A stretch of 64,000 nt of DNA from Phenylobacterium sp. (GTDB taxonomy: Bacteria; Pseudomonadota; Alphaproteobacteria; Caulobacterales; Caulobacteraceae). The notes beneath the pieces are model-generated. The model did no database searches. It was not told the origin of the DNA and saw nothing but the letters and a program-made list of their open reading frames with translations. Both the position numbers and the translations under genes were made by a program. The stretch lies in NCBI RefSeq assembly GCF_030681155.1, contig NZ_JAUXXE010000078.1, positions 124,001-188,000 on the forward strand. The letters run 5' to 3'. Below are positions 17,940 to 27,326 of the stretch, piece by piece (positions within the stretch are counted from its first letter, which is position 1; each line of letters opens with the position of its first letter).

Positions 17940-19355
17940 ATGATCCCGGTCCGCGGCTTTGAAGGCAAGACGGTCGCCGTGTTCGGCCTGGCCCGCACGG
18001 GGCTGACGGCTGCGCGCGCGCTGATGCTAGGCGGAGCCGCGGTCGCGGTCTGGGACGAGCGTCCGGAGAGCCGCGCCGCGGCTGAGGCCGAGGGGCTGCC
18101 GCTGGTCGATCTGACCACCGCCGACTGGAGCAAGTTCGCCGCCCTGATGCTGTCGCCGGGCGTGCCGCTGACCCATCCCAAACCGCACTGGACCGTCGAG
18201 AAGGCCAAGGCGGCCGGCGTCGAGATCGTGGGCGACATCGAGCTGTTCGCCCGGACCGTGAACGCCGCGCCCGAGCACAAGCGCCCGAAGATCGTCGCCA
18301 TCACCGGGACCAACGGCAAGTCGACCACCACCGCCCTGATCGGCCACATCTGCGCGGCCGCCGGTCGCGACACACGGGTTGGCGGCAATATCGGCGTCGG
18401 CGTTCTGGACCTCGACGACATGCACGGCGGTGCGGTCTATGTGCTGGAGATGAGCTCCTACCAGCTCGACCTGACGTCCAGCCTCAAGCCCGACGTGACG
18501 GTGCTGCTGAACATCTCGCCCGATCACCTGGAGCGTCACGGCGGGATGGAAGGCTATGTCGCCGCCAAACGCCGGCTGCTGCTGAACCAGGGCAAGGGCG
18601 ACACCGCGGTCATCGGCGTGGACGATCCCTGGGGGCAGCGGATCTGCACCGAGATCACCGCCGCCAACCGCCGAACCATCGTCCCGATCTCAGCGTCTAA
18701 AGCCATGGGCCGGGGCGTCTATGTCCTGCAGGGCCTGCTCTACGACGCCACCGGCGAGCGCGCCGCTGAGGTTGTCGACCTGTTGCGCGCCAAGTCGCTG
18801 CCGGGGCGGCACAACTGGCAGAACGCGGCGGCCGCCTATTCGGCGGTGCGTGGGCTCGGCCTGACCTCGCAGGAGGCCGCTGACGGCCTGATGACCTTCC
18901 CGGGCCTGGCGCACCGGATGGAGACCGTCGCCCACGTCGGCAAGGTCCGCTTCGTGAACGACAGCAAGGCGACCAACGCCGACGCCGCCCGTCAGGCGAT
19001 GTCGAGCTATCCGAAGTTCTATTGGATCGCCGGCGGTCAGCCGAAGACTGGCGGCATTGATGACCTGACCGATCTCTTCCCGCGTATCGAGAAGGCCTAT
19101 CTGATCGGGGAGGCGCAAGCCGACTTCGCCAAGGTCCTGAAGGGCAAGGCCAAGGTCGCCGAGTGCGGAACCATCGAGGTGGCGACGGCGATGGCCTATG
19201 CCGACGCGCTCGCCTCCGGTCAGGACGCCGTCGTGCTGCTGTCGCCGGCCTGCGCCTCGTTCGACCAGTTCGCCGATTTCGAAGCTCGGGGGGAGGCTTT
19301 CCGCGCCGCCGTGACCGCGCTCACCACGCCGGCCGCCAAGGGCGCGCGCGCCTAG
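17940..19355 (+). CDS. murD: UDP-N-acetylmuramoylalanine--D-glutamate ligase
   Basis: 471-aa Mur ligase adding D-Glu to UDP-MurNAc-L-Ala. N-terminal Rossmann-like UDP-binding domain (TVAVFGLARTGLTAARAL), P-loop IVAITGTNGKSTTTALIGH near residue 120, NISPDHLERHG, and the C-terminal motif VLLSPACASFDQF. It has its own GGGGAGGG ribosome site. A 64-nt spacer with two TTAA half-sites separates it from ftsW. Confidence 0.96.
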   Translation: MIPVRGFEGKTVAVFGLARTGLTAARALMLGGAAVAVWDERPESRAAAEAEGLPLVDLTTADWSKFAALMLSPGVPLTHPKPHWTVEKAKAAGVEIVGDIELFARTVNAAPEHKRPKIVAITGTNGKSTTTALIGHICAAAGRDTRVGGNIGVGVLDLDDMHGGAVYVLEMSSYQLDLTSSLKPDVTVLLNISPDHLERHGGMEGYVAAKRRLLLNQGKGDTAVIGVDDPWGQRICTEITAANRRTIVPISASKAMGRGVYVLQGLLYDATGERAAEVVDLLRAKSLPGRHNWQNAAAAYSAVRGLGLTSQEAADGLMTFPGLAHRMETVAHVGKVRFVNDSKATNADAARQAMSSYPKFYWIAGGQPKTGGIDDLTDLFPRIEKAYLIGEAQADFAKVLKGKAKVAECGTIEVATAMAYADALASGQDAVVLLSPACASFDQFADFEARGEAFRAAVTALTTPAAKGARA

Positions 19356-19390
19356 GCTTTCGACATCACGATCGCGGCCTCGAGTCCCGG

Positions 19391-19404
19391 TTAAGGAAAA
19401 TTAA
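19391..19404. promoter_or_regulatory. CtrA-like half-site pair (TTAA-N6-TTAA) upstream of ftsW
   Basis: Two TTAA half-sites are separated by 6 nt in the murD-ftsW spacer, one base short of the consensus CtrA spacing of 7. It is the only AT-rich patch at this junction. Binding by CtrA is possible but the spacing argues against a strong site. Confidence 0.25.
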
Positions 19405-19419
19405 GCATGAGGGCGTCTT

Positions 19420-20637
19420 GTGATCGCTGACCGCCTTCGCCTTCGAATCGCCGATGGATCCTCAATGAAACCCAGCCAAGCCCACGCCTTCGCACGCAGC
19501 GACAGGTCAACGGTCGGCGTGTGGTGGTGGACGACCGATCGCTGGATGCTCGGGGCGGTCGCCGCCCTGATCGCCATCGGCGTTATGATGTCCTTCGCGG
19601 CCAGCCCGTCGGCGGCGGCGCGGATGAATGTGGGTGATCCCTTCCACTTCGCGGTTCGCCAGTGCGTGTTCGCGGCGGCGGGCGCGATGATCCTGGTGTC
19701 GACCTCGATGCTGGATGGTCGCGGCGTCCGACGGGCGGCGTTCTTCATCTATCTCATAGCCATCGCCATCATGATCGCCCTGCCGTTCATGGGCCACACC
19801 GCCAAGGGCGCGACGCGCTGGGTGCAGTTGGGCGGCTTCACCCTTCAGCCGTCGGAGTTCATGAAGCCGGCGCTGATCGTGCTGGTCTCGTGGATGTTCG
19901 CTGAGGGCCAGAAGGGGCAGGGAGTGCCTGGCGTCTCCATCGCCTTCGGCCTCTACTTCCTGTCGGTCGGCCTGCTGCTGGTGCAGCCGGACGTTGGCCA
20001 GACCGTGCTGATCACCGTGGCGTTTGGCGCGGCCTTCTGGATGGCCGGCGTGCCGTTGTCCTGGGTGATGCTGCTAGGCGGGGTGGCGGTGACAGGATTA
20101 TCCTCGACCTATTTCCTGTTCCCGCACGTCGCTAGCCGAGTGGACCGGTTCCTAAGCCCAGAGCGCGCCGACACCCACCAGGTGGACCGCGCCGCCGAGG
20201 CGATCTCGGCCGGCGGCTTCTTTGGCCGCGGCCCGGGGGAGGGCGTGATGAAGCGTCACGTGCCCGACCTGCACACTGACTTCATCTATTCGGTCGGGGC
20301 CGAGGAGTACGGCCTGATCTTCTCGCTGCTGCTGATCGCCCTGTTTTCGTTCATCGTCATCCGCGGCCTCTATCGCGCCATGAAACTGAGCGATCCCTTC
20401 GAACAGGTGGCTGCGGCCGGCCTATTCGTCCTCGTCGGCCAGCAGGCCTTCATCAATGTGGCGGTGAACCTGAATATGATCCCGACGAAGGGCATGACCT
20501 TGCCGTTCATTTCGTACGGCGGCTCGTCCATGCTGGCGATCTGCCTGACCTTGGGCATGGCCTTGGCGCTGACCCGCCGCAGGCCGGGAGCCTATTCCCA
20601 GGGCGAGGGCCTCGCCAAGGCCGGCGCCTTCGCCTAA
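19420..20637 (+). CDS. ftsW: SEDS peptidoglycan glycosyltransferase FtsW
   Basis: Polytopic membrane protein of the SEDS family that polymerises glycan strands at the septum with FtsI. Ten hydrophobic segments, the GATRWVQLGGFTLQPSEFMKPA motif split across the membrane, and near the C-terminus NMIPTKGMTLPFISYGGSS. GTG at 19420 (405 aa) has GAGGG 7 nt upstream and is used here; ATG at 19465 (MKPSQAHAF, 390 aa) is an alternative since conserved sequence begins at FARSDRS. A basic tail (TRRRPGAYSQGEG) ends the protein. Confidence 0.95.
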   Translation: MIADRLRLRIADGSSMKPSQAHAFARSDRSTVGVWWWTTDRWMLGAVAALIAIGVMMSFAASPSAAARMNVGDPFHFAVRQCVFAAAGAMILVSTSMLDGRGVRRAAFFIYLIAIAIMIALPFMGHTAKGATRWVQLGGFTLQPSEFMKPALIVLVSWMFAEGQKGQGVPGVSIAFGLYFLSVGLLLVQPDVGQTVLITVAFGAAFWMAGVPLSWVMLLGGVAVTGLSSTYFLFPHVASRVDRFLSPERADTHQVDRAAEAISAGGFFGRGPGEGVMKRHVPDLHTDFIYSVGAEEYGLIFSLLLIALFSFIVIRGLYRAMKLSDPFEQVAAAGLFVLVGQQAFINVAVNLNMIPTKGMTLPFISYGGSSMLAICLTLGMALALTRRRPGAYSQGEGLAKAGAFA

Positions 20638-20646
20638 AGGCTCGTG

Positions 20647-21744
20647 ATGCGTAAGATCGCCGTCGTCGCCGCCGGGGGAACCGGGGGGCATCTATTTCCG
20701 GCTCAAGCGCTGGCCGAAGCCTTGATTGCGCGAGGCTGGCGTATCGTGCTCGCCACCGATGAGCGCGCCGCCGCCTTCGCCGAGAGCTTCCCCGCCGAGG
20801 AACGCATCGGGCTTTCGGCTCGGACCTTCCGGCGCGGCGATCCCGTGAGCATGGCCCAGGCCGGCATCGCCATCGTGCGTGGCGTGTTGCAGGCTCGCGC
20901 CGCCTTCACCCGGATCGAGCCCGATGTCGTGGTGGGCTTCGGCGGCTATCCGTCCGTGCCGGGCCTGCTGGCTGGGATCACCCAGGGCAGGCCGACCCTG
21001 CTGCATGAGCAGAACGCAGTAATGGGCCGGGCCAACCGGCGGCTCGCCAGCCATGTTCGCGCCGTCGCATGCGCCTTCCCAGTGCTGCAGAAGGCGCCCG
21101 GCCGGGTCGCCGAGAACGCGGTGGTGGTCGGCAATCCGGTGCGTCCGGACATCCGCGCCCTCTCCGAACTGCCCTATGTTCCGCCGACGCTCGATGGCCC
21201 GGTGCATCTGCTGATCACCGGCGGCAGCCAGGGCGCGCGCCTGCTTTCGGAGCTGATGCCCGAGGCGATCGCCAAGCTGCCTGAAGAGCTGCGCGTCCGC
21301 CTCAAGGTGCAGCAGCAGACCCGCAAGGAGTCGATGGACGGCGCCCGGCGGACCTACGCCAACGCCATGGTCGAGGCCGAGATCGCCCCGTTCTTCCGCG
21401 ACATGGCCGGACGGCTACGCGACGCCCATCTGGTGATCGGGCGCTCTGGCGCCGGCACGGTCTGCGAATTCGCCGTCGCTGGAAAGCCCGCCATCCTGAT
21501 CCCGCTGGCCATCGCGCTGGACGATGATCAGGGACAGAACGCCCGGGTCATGGCCGAGGCCGGCGGCGCCGAGGTCGCGCGCGAGAATCAACTCACCGTC
21601 GACACCATGTCGAACGCACTTCTGAAACTGCTGACCAACCCCGAGCGCCTGGCGCGCATGGCGGCCGGCGCGCGATCCATCGCCAAACCGGACGCCGCCG
21701 AACGCCTGGCCGACCTGGTCGAGAGAACCGCCCTCCAAAAATGA
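20647..21744 (+). CDS. murG: UDP-N-acetylglucosamine--N-acetylmuramyl-(pentapeptide) pyrophosphoryl-undecaprenol GlcNAc transferase
   Basis: GT-B glycosyltransferase, 365 aa, that adds GlcNAc to lipid I to give lipid II at the inner face of the membrane. N-terminal glycine-rich loop [48 protein letters not shown], the second glycine loop [16 protein letters not shown] and [26 protein letters not shown] at 20647 is preferred; a GTG directly before it (20644) is possible. ATGA overlap with murC. Confidence 0.97.
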   Translation: MRKIAVVAAGGTGGHLFPAQALAEALIARGWRIVLATDERAAAFAESFPAEERIGLSARTFRRGDPVSMAQAGIAIVRGVLQARAAFTRIEPDVVVGFGGYPSVPGLLAGITQGRPTLLHEQNAVMGRANRRLASHVRAVACAFPVLQKAPGRVAENAVVVGNPVRPDIRALSELPYVPPTLDGPVHLLITGGSQGARLLSELMPEAIAKLPEELRVRLKVQQQTRKESMDGARRTYANAMVEAEIAPFFRDMAGRLRDAHLVIGRSGAGTVCEFAVAGKPAILIPLAIALDDDQGQNARVMAEAGGAEVARENQLTVDTMSNALLKLLTNPERLARMAAGARSIAKPDAAERLADLVERTALQK

Positions 21745-23153
21745 ACAAGCGACCCGTCCCCTTCGCCCTCGGCCCCGTCCATTTCGTCGGCATCGGCGGG
21801 ATCGGCATGAGCGGCATCGCCGAGATCATGCTGCGGATCGGCTATACGGTGCAGGGCTCCGACGCCAAGGCCAGCGCCAATACCGAGCGGCTGGAGAAGC
21901 TGGGCGCCAAGGTGTTCATCGGCCAGAGCGGGGCCAATGTCGAAGGCGCCTCAGCCATCGTCTATTCGACCGCGATCAAGGCCGACAATCCTGAGATGGT
22001 CGCCGCGCGCGAGAAGCGCATCCCGCTGGTGCACCGCGGCGAGATGTTGGCCGAGCTGACCCGCCTGCAATACTCGGTGGCGGTCGGTGGGACCCACGGC
22101 AAGACCACCACCACTTCGATGGTCGCCGCCCTGCTGGACGCCGGCGGCAAGGACCCGACGGTGATCAATGGCGGCATCATCAACGCCTATGGCACCAACG
22201 CCAAGGTCGGCGAGGGCGAGTGGATGGTTGTGGAGGCCGACGAGAGCGACGGCACCTTCCTCAAGCTGAAGTCCACCTGCGCCATCGTCACCAATATCGA
22301 TCCCGAGCACCTGGACCACTACGGCGACTTCGACGCCGTGAAGAAGGCGTTCCAGGACTTTGTCGAGAACGTACCGTTCTACGGTTTCGCCGCGGTCTGC
22401 ACCGACCACGCCGAGGTCCAGGCGATGGCCGCCCGGGTCAAGAACCGCCGCCTCATCACCTATGGCACCAATCCCCAGGCTGAGGTGCGGGCCGAGAAGA
22501 TCAGCATGGGGCCGGACGGCTCGCGTTTCGACGCGGTGTTCGCCCCGCAGGACGGCGAGATCGTGCGGCTGGAAAATCTGCATCTGCCGATGGCGGGCCA
22601 GCACAATGTGCTGAACGCCACCGCCGCCATAGCCATCGCGCGCGAGCTGGGCGTATCGGATGCCGACATCCGCAAGGGTCTGGCCGGGTTCGCCGGGGTC
22701 AAGCGGCGCTTCACCACCACGGGCGTCGCCAACGGCGTGCGGGTGATCGACGACTATGGCCATCACCCAGTGGAGATCGCCTCGGTGCTGAAGGCCGCCC
22801 GCGCGGTCACCGAGGGCAAGGTGGTCGCTGTGGTGCAACCGCACCGCTATTCGCGCCTGCACGATCTGTTCGATGAATTCTGCGGCTGCTTCAACGATGC
22901 AGACACGGTGATCGTCGCCGATGTCTATACGGCCGGCGAGGCGCCCATTGAGGGCGCCGACCGCGACGGCCTGGTCGACGGCCTGCGCCGGTTCGGACAT
23001 CGCCGCGCCCTGCCGCTGGAAGGCCCTGCGCATTTGGCGGCGCTGGTCGCCGACGAAGCCAAGGCCGGCGATCTGGTCGTCTGTCTGGGGGCCGGCGACA
23101 TTACGGTCTGGGCTCACGCATTGCCGGCGCAGCTTGAGGCGCTTTCCAAGTGA
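21741..23153 (+). CDS. murC: UDP-N-acetylmuramate--L-alanine ligase
   Basis: 470-aa Mur ligase adding L-Ala to UDP-MurNAc, the first peptide step. N-terminal [16 protein letters not shown] motif, P-loop [19 protein letters not shown] near residue 115, [14 protein letters not shown], and the C-terminal [19 protein letters not shown] plus [15 protein letters not shown] motifs. ATG overlaps the murG stop, and its own stop overlaps the murB GTG by 4 nt. Confidence 0.97.
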   Translation: MNKRPVPFALGPVHFVGIGGIGMSGIAEIMLRIGYTVQGSDAKASANTERLEKLGAKVFIGQSGANVEGASAIVYSTAIKADNPEMVAAREKRIPLVHRGEMLAELTRLQYSVAVGGTHGKTTTTSMVAALLDAGGKDPTVINGGIINAYGTNAKVGEGEWMVVEADESDGTFLKLKSTCAIVTNIDPEHLDHYGDFDAVKKAFQDFVENVPFYGFAAVCTDHAEVQAMAARVKNRRLITYGTNPQAEVRAEKISMGPDGSRFDAVFAPQDGEIVRLENLHLPMAGQHNVLNATAAIAIARELGVSDADIRKGLAGFAGVKRRFTTTGVANGVRVIDDYGHHPVEIASVLKAARAVTEGKVVAVVQPHRYSRLHDLFDEFCGCFNDADTVIVADVYTAGEAPIEGADRDGLVDGLRRFGHRRALPLEGPAHLAALVADEAKAGDLVVCLGAGDITVWAHALPAQLEALSK

Positions 23154-24058
23154 GCTGGCGCGACGATCTGCCCAAGGTTCGTGGCCGGATCCTGAAGGAC
23201 GAGCCGCTGGCGCCCTTCACGTGGTTTCGCGTCGGCGGTCCGGCCGACGTGATTTTCCTGCCCGAGGACGAGGCTGATCTGTCCGACTTCCTGAAGGGGC
23301 TCGATCCGTCCGTGCCGGTGACGCCGATCGGCGTGGGCTCAAACACCCTGGTCCGTGACGGTGGCGTCGACGGGGTGGTGATCCGCCTGGGCAAGGCGTT
23401 CGGCAAGGTCGAACCGCGCGGCGACAACAGGATTTTCGCCGGGGCGGCCGTGCTGGACGCGGTGCTGGCGCGCGAGGCCGGCAAGGCGGGCATCGCCGGG
23501 CTGGAGTTCTATCGCGGCGTGCCCGGATCCATTGGGGGCGCAACGGTGATGAACGCCGGGTGCTACGGTGCTGAAACCAAGGACGTGCTGGTCGAGGCCT
23601 ATGCGGTGACTCGGGCAGGAGAGCGCGTGACGTTCAGCAACGCCGAAATGGGCTTCGTCTACCGCAAGTCGGCCAAGGCGGCCGAGGGCGGGCTGATCTT
23701 CACCGGCGCCTTGTTTGAAGGCGCGGCCGATGATCCCGCCGCCATTGAGGCGCGGATGGCCGAGATCACCGCGCGGCGCGAAACCACCCAGCCGATCCGT
23801 GAAAAGACCGGTGGCTCGACCTTCAAAAACCCGCCCGGCCATTCGTCCTGGAAGCTCGTCGATGACGCTGGTTGGCGCGGTAAGCTGCATGGCGGGGCGA
23901 TGTTCTCGCCGCTGCACTCCAACTTCCTGATTAACACCGGGGAAGCGACGGCGGCGGATCTCGAGGGTCTCGGCGAAGCGGTTCGCGCCGATGTCAAAGC
24001 CAAGCTGGGGATAGACCTGGAATGGGAAATCAAGCGGATCGGCCGCCCAGCCGCCTGA
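23150..24058 (+). CDS. murB: UDP-N-acetylenolpyruvoylglucosamine reductase
   Basis: 302-aa FAD- and NADPH-dependent enzyme that reduces UDP-GlcNAc-enolpyruvate to UDP-MurNAc. FAD-binding PCMH fold with [34 protein letters not shown] and [21 protein letters not shown], and the C-terminal MurB domain with [10 protein letters not shown] and [13 protein letters not shown] start coupled to murC. In the type I enzyme seen in many alphaproteobacteria the catalytic serine lies in the GGSTFKNP segment, as here. Its 3' end overlaps the next gene by 37 nt. Confidence 0.96.
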   Translation: MSWRDDLPKVRGRILKDEPLAPFTWFRVGGPADVIFLPEDEADLSDFLKGLDPSVPVTPIGVGSNTLVRDGGVDGVVIRLGKAFGKVEPRGDNRIFAGAAVLDAVLAREAGKAGIAGLEFYRGVPGSIGGATVMNAGCYGAETKDVLVEAYAVTRAGERVTFSNAEMGFVYRKSAKAAEGGLIFTGALFEGAADDPAAIEARMAEITARRETTQPIREKTGGSTFKNPPGHSSWKLVDDAGWRGKLHGGAMFSPLHSNFLINTGEATAADLEGLGEAVRADVKAKLGIDLEWEIKRIGRPAA

Positions 24059-24597
24059 TCTTCGTCAAGCACGGCCGGCCGCAGATCGTGGCCGGCGCGC
24101 CGCCATCGTCGTGGGCGCTATCACCTGAAGGGCGTCTTGCGGCCACGGCCCTGGCTGAACGGCTCAGCATTTTCGCGCCGACTACGCTTTGGACCAGTCC
24201 AGAACCTAAGGCGCGGGAGACCGCATTGGCTATGGCGCCGGTGTTTGGGTTGGCGCCCGCCATCGACGCCGGTCTGGCGGAACACCACGCCGACAGCAGC
24301 CCGTTCAGCACGCAGGAAGAGTTCGAGTTCCGCGTCGAACGGATGTTCTGCCAGCCCGATGAACTGATCATGGGGGAGGAGACAGGGCTCGCCGCACGGC
24401 TTCGCTTCGATGCGGCCATGGCGCGTATCACCGGCGGAGAGGGTACAAAAGTGATCGTGGCGCACGGCCGTATCATCACCCTCTGGCTCAGCCATCGGCT
24501 GCGTTTCGAGCCCATGCCGTTCTGGCGCCGCCTAGGGATGAGTTCCGCGGCGGTGCTTAGCGAGAACGGCGCGCACCTGGAGATCGTCACGGCATAA
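24022..24597 (+). CDS. histidine phosphatase superfamily protein with a KHG active-site motif
   Basis: 191-aa member of the histidine phosphatase (phosphoglycerate mutase-like) superfamily. The N-terminal catalytic motif reads FVKHGRP (His17) instead of the usual RHG, so the phosphate-binding Arg is replaced by Lys16. Other parts are kept: [15 protein letters not shown] and the second catalytic His in [12 protein letters not shown]. The only good start (24022) lies inside murB, giving a 37-nt overlap, so it should be translated with murB. Substrate unknown; a direct peptidoglycan role is not shown by sequence. Confidence 0.82.
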   Translation: MGNQADRPPSRLIFVKHGRPQIVAGAPPSSWALSPEGRLAATALAERLSIFAPTTLWTSPEPKARETALAMAPVFGLAPAIDAGLAEHHADSSPFSTQEEFEFRVERMFCQPDELIMGEETGLAARLRFDAAMARITGGEGTKVIVAHGRIITLWLSHRLRFEPMPFWRRLGMSSAAVLSENGAHLEIVTA

Positions 24598-24628
24598 AAA
24601 AACGCCGCCGGCCCGAAGACCGACGGCG
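24594..24628 (-). terminator. rho-independent terminator of the PEP-CTERM gene at 24652-25506
   Basis: On the minus strand a 9-bp GC stem (CGCCGTCGG / CCGGCGGCG, one mismatch) is followed by seven T residues, 24 nt past the stop. The stem sits between the convergent histidine phosphatase and PEP-CTERM genes and could act in both directions, but the T run is on the minus strand. Confidence 0.8.
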
Positions 24629-24651
24629 TGACTGGAGATCGTTGCTGGCGC

Positions 24652-25506
24652 TTAGGCGGCCAGCGCGTTCCGGCGGCGCGAGGTGCGGACCATGGTCCCC
24701 ACAGCGCCGAAGCCGATGATCATCATCGCCCAAGTTGCCGGTTCAGGAACCGCGGAGCTGACCATGCTCACCGAGGCCATGATGTCGGCCTTGTTGTCGA
24801 AGGCGTGGGTGACGTCGCAGTATTTCCACTTGCCCTTCTTGTCCTTGCCGCACTTCTCGCTGACGACCGCGCTCTCCTTGGTGATGAAGTCGGACTTCAA
24901 GGTGTTGCCAACCAGGAAGCCAGCAATGTCGAGCGTGTAGGTATCGAGGCCGTAGGTGAAGGTGTTGTTGTAGGAGATCGGGTTCACCACGACCTTGTCG
25001 GAGCAGCCGTAGGGATTGGCCGAGTCGCCAGAAGTGCCGCCGAACTGGCAGGAGTTCCAGCGTCCTGAGCCCTCGTTCGGGGTCTCGACGTGGGTGAAGT
25101 TGTAGATGAAGTCCTGAAGCCCGATGTCGTGGCCGTCGATGTTGACGATGGCCTTGACCGTCAGCGTTACCGTTTGGAGGGTCGTGCCGGTGACGGGCCA
25201 GTTGTTGTGCTGGAAGGTGCCGATCTTGAAGGGCGTACCCGCATCCCCGTTGCCGAGGTTCTCGCCATAGGGAGCCGCCGCCGCCGTAAAGGCGTAGCTG
25301 CTTTTCTTGTAGCCGCCGCCTTCAGTCCCGGTTCCCCAGCTGACGGTCGAGGTGGGCGAGCCGTTGGAGATCGTGCCGGTAGGGCTGGCGACGCTCCAGG
25401 CTCCCTGGATGTTGGTGATCGTAACAACCCCGGCGGAAGCGGTCGAAGCTAGGCTGGCGGCGGCGAGCGCGACGCCCGCGGCGAGCGCCTTGAACTTGAA
25501 TTGCAT
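24652..25506 (-). CDS. PEP-CTERM sorting domain-containing secreted protein
   Basis: 284-aa exported protein. The start MQFKFKALAAG at 25506 is chosen because a GGGAGG site precedes it and a signal peptide ending STASA follows; the longer frame upstream lacks both. The mature part is beta-rich, with KIGTFQHNNWPV and TYGLDTYTLDIAGF segments resembling the 'choice-of-anchor K' type repeats of PEP-CTERM proteins (tentative). It has two cysteine pairs (SCQFGG...YGCSD and EKCGKDKKGKWKYCDV). The C-terminus VPEPATWAMMIIGFGAVG plus RTSRRRN is nearly identical to the protein at 1285-1824. It runs against the direction of the dcw genes around it. Confidence 0.87.
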   Translation of the reverse strand: MQFKFKALAAGVALAAASLASTASAGVVTITNIQGAWSVASPTGTISNGSPTSTVSWGTGTEGGGYKKSSYAFTAAAAPYGENLGNGDAGTPFKIGTFQHNNWPVTGTTLQTVTLTVKAIVNIDGHDIGLQDFIYNFTHVETPNEGSGRWNSCQFGGTSGDSANPYGCSDKVVVNPISYNNTFTYGLDTYTLDIAGFLVGNTLKSDFITKESAVVSEKCGKDKKGKWKYCDVTHAFDNKADIMASVSMVSSAVPEPATWAMMIIGFGAVGTMVRTSRRRNALAA

Positions 25507-25946
25507 TTTGAGCCTCCCTCGCACCCCCGAGCGGGTGCGAAACTTGGCCATTGGATAACGCCGAAATGTAAAATCGGCAAGCAGCAATGGTTGCCGGGTG
25601 GTTAATTTGTTGTCTGAATACTGAGCGGTGTACGTCCGCTCATCCTTCAAGTGGAAGTATTCGTGCCAGGCGGGAAAATTTCGATCAATTGGGCTGGTGG
25701 GTCCAGACTGTCCCAAGCTGACAGATCTCCGATGAACGCCATTTTCGCCCGCTGTCCGACACATTTAGTGCCCTGGCGGCGAGAAAATTCCCCAAAGTCG
25801 CCGCTTTTGGATCGACGCGCGGCATAGCCCTCTGCGTCGTCCCGACGCTGATCGGGCGGCGCTAGTAGCAGACCTTCCCTGCGGCCAACGCGCGCCCGGC
25901 CGAGCGCGCTCTTGACAGGACTCCGCGCGTAGCGCACCCGCCGAGC
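25507..25946. other. 440-nt divergent intergenic region between the PEP-CTERM and M28 genes
   Basis: No gene is supported here. The left part must hold the PEP-CTERM promoter. Near the right end TTGACA (25912-25917) is followed by GACTC (GANTC, 25919-25923) about 30 nt before the M28 start, a possible promoter for the M28-ddl-ftsQA segment. The open frames across it have poor coding character. Confidence 0.4.
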
Positions 25947-27326
25947 ATGCGTATTGCTTTGCTTGCGGCCACCGCGGCCACGTTCATTTCCGCTCTTCCT
26001 GTCCATGCCGCCGACCTGGCCGCTACAGCCTCGGCGCTGCGCGACAAGGCGCTACAGGACACCACCGCCTGGGACGTGACCGAGTCCCTGACCACCGAAG
26101 TCGGGGCGCGGCCCCAGGGCTCGCCGGGAATGGACAGGGCGCGCGACTGGGGCGTGGCGAAGCTGAAGAGCCTGGGTTTCGAGAACGTCCACGTCGAGAC
26201 CTTCGAGACCGGATCATGGCTGCGCGGGGCCGAGAGCGCCGAAGTGGTCTCTCCCTATCCCCAGAAGCTGCAGATCCTCGGCCTTGGCCGTTCTACGCCG
26301 ACGCCGGCTGGCGGGCTGGAGGCCGAGATTGCGCTCTTCAAGACCCTGGACGAGATGCTGGCCCTGCCGCCCGGCGCGCTGAAGGGCAAGATCGCCGTCG
26401 TGACTCAGCGCACCCGGCGCACCCAGGACATCAAGGGCTATGCTGACGGCGTGCGCGCTCGGTCGGTTGGCGGTCCCGAGGCCGCCAAGCGCGGAGCGGT
26501 GGCTTATCTGGTCCGCTCTGTCTCGACTGACGACACCCGCCTGCCGCACACTGGTGGTGGCGGAGCCTCGGGCATTCCGATGGCGGCGCTGTCCACGCCT
26601 GACGCCGACCTGCTGGAGCGAATGGTCGCGCGCGGGAAGCCGGTCCGGGTCAAGCTCTCCATGGCCTCGACCCAGCGCGACAAGGCTCCGGCCTATAACG
26701 TCGTCGGCGAGATCAAGGGGCGCGAGCGGCCTGAGGAAGTGATCGTCATCGGCGGGCACCTGGATTCGTGGGACGCCGGCACAGGCGCGGTGGACGACGC
26801 CGCGGGCATCGCCATCACCACGGCCGCCGCCAAGCTGATCTCCGATCTGCCCCAGCGCCCCCGCCGCACCATTCGAGTGGTGATGTGGGGCGCCGAGGAG
26901 CAGGGCGGTTCGGGGCAGGCCTATGCCGACGCTCACGCAGGCGAGGCGGCCAATATCATCGTCGCCGGGGAAAGCGACCTTGGCGCCGGCGAGATTTTCA
27001 ACGCCAAGCTCCCCCAGGGCAGTCTGGATCATCCGGCCATGAGGGCCTTCGCCGCCGCAGTAGCGCCGCTCAACACGATCGTCTCGCGTCAACCGGCCGA
27101 GGATGGCGGGGCCGACGTCGCGGGGCTGAAGCGCTTGGGCGTGCCGGTGACCGAGTTTCAGCAGGACGCCACCCGCTACTTCGATCTGCACCACTCCGCC
27201 GACGATACGCTGGACAAGGTCGATCCGAAGGAACTAGCCCAGAACGTCGCGGTGTGGACGGCCTTCGTCTACACCGTGGCCGACAGCGACATCGACTTCC
27301 GCAAGACCGCGACGGTGACCAAGTGA
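25947..27326 (+). CDS. exported M28 family metallopeptidase with PA domain
   Basis: 459-aa zinc aminopeptidase/carboxypeptidase-type enzyme of family M28. Signal peptide in residues 1-21 ([19 protein letters not shown]), a protease-associated insert around residues 120-220, and the di-zinc catalytic domain: [19 protein letters not shown] (His, Asp), GAEEQGGSG (Glu pair), AGESDLG and the last ligand in [15 protein letters not shown]. It should act in the periplasm. The stop overlaps the GTG start of ddl (GTGA), so it is probably co-translated with a cell-wall enzyme. That setting suggests, but does not prove, a role on periplasmic peptides. Domain order resembles plasma glutamate carboxypeptidase-like proteins. 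Confidence 0.9.
   Translation: MRIALLAATAATFISALPVHAADLAATASALRDKALQDTTAWDVTESLTTEVGARPQGSPGMDRARDWGVAKLKSLGFENVHVETFETGSWLRGAESAEVVSPYPQKLQILGLGRSTPTPAGGLEAEIALFKTLDEMLALPPGALKGKIAVVTQRTRRTQDIKGYADGVRARSVGGPEAAKRGAVAYLVRSVSTDDTRLPHTGGGGASGIPMAALSTPDADLLERMVARGKPVRVKLSMASTQRDKAPAYNVVGEIKGRERPEEVIVIGGHLDSWDAGTGAVDDAAGIAITTAAAKLISDLPQRPRRTIRVVMWGAEEQGGSGQAYADAHAGEAANIIVAGESDLGAGEIFNAKLPQGSLDHPAMRAFAAAVAPLNTIVSRQPAEDGGADVAGLKRLGVPVTEFQQDATRYFDLHHSADDTLDKVDPKELAQNVAVWTAFVYTVADSDIDFRKTATVTK

Noticed and set aside
26768..27322. N-terminal extension of ddl inside the M28 gene
   Set aside because: Arg/Gly-rich and without homology; the Ddl fold begins at the GTG at 27323, which overlaps the M28 stop.
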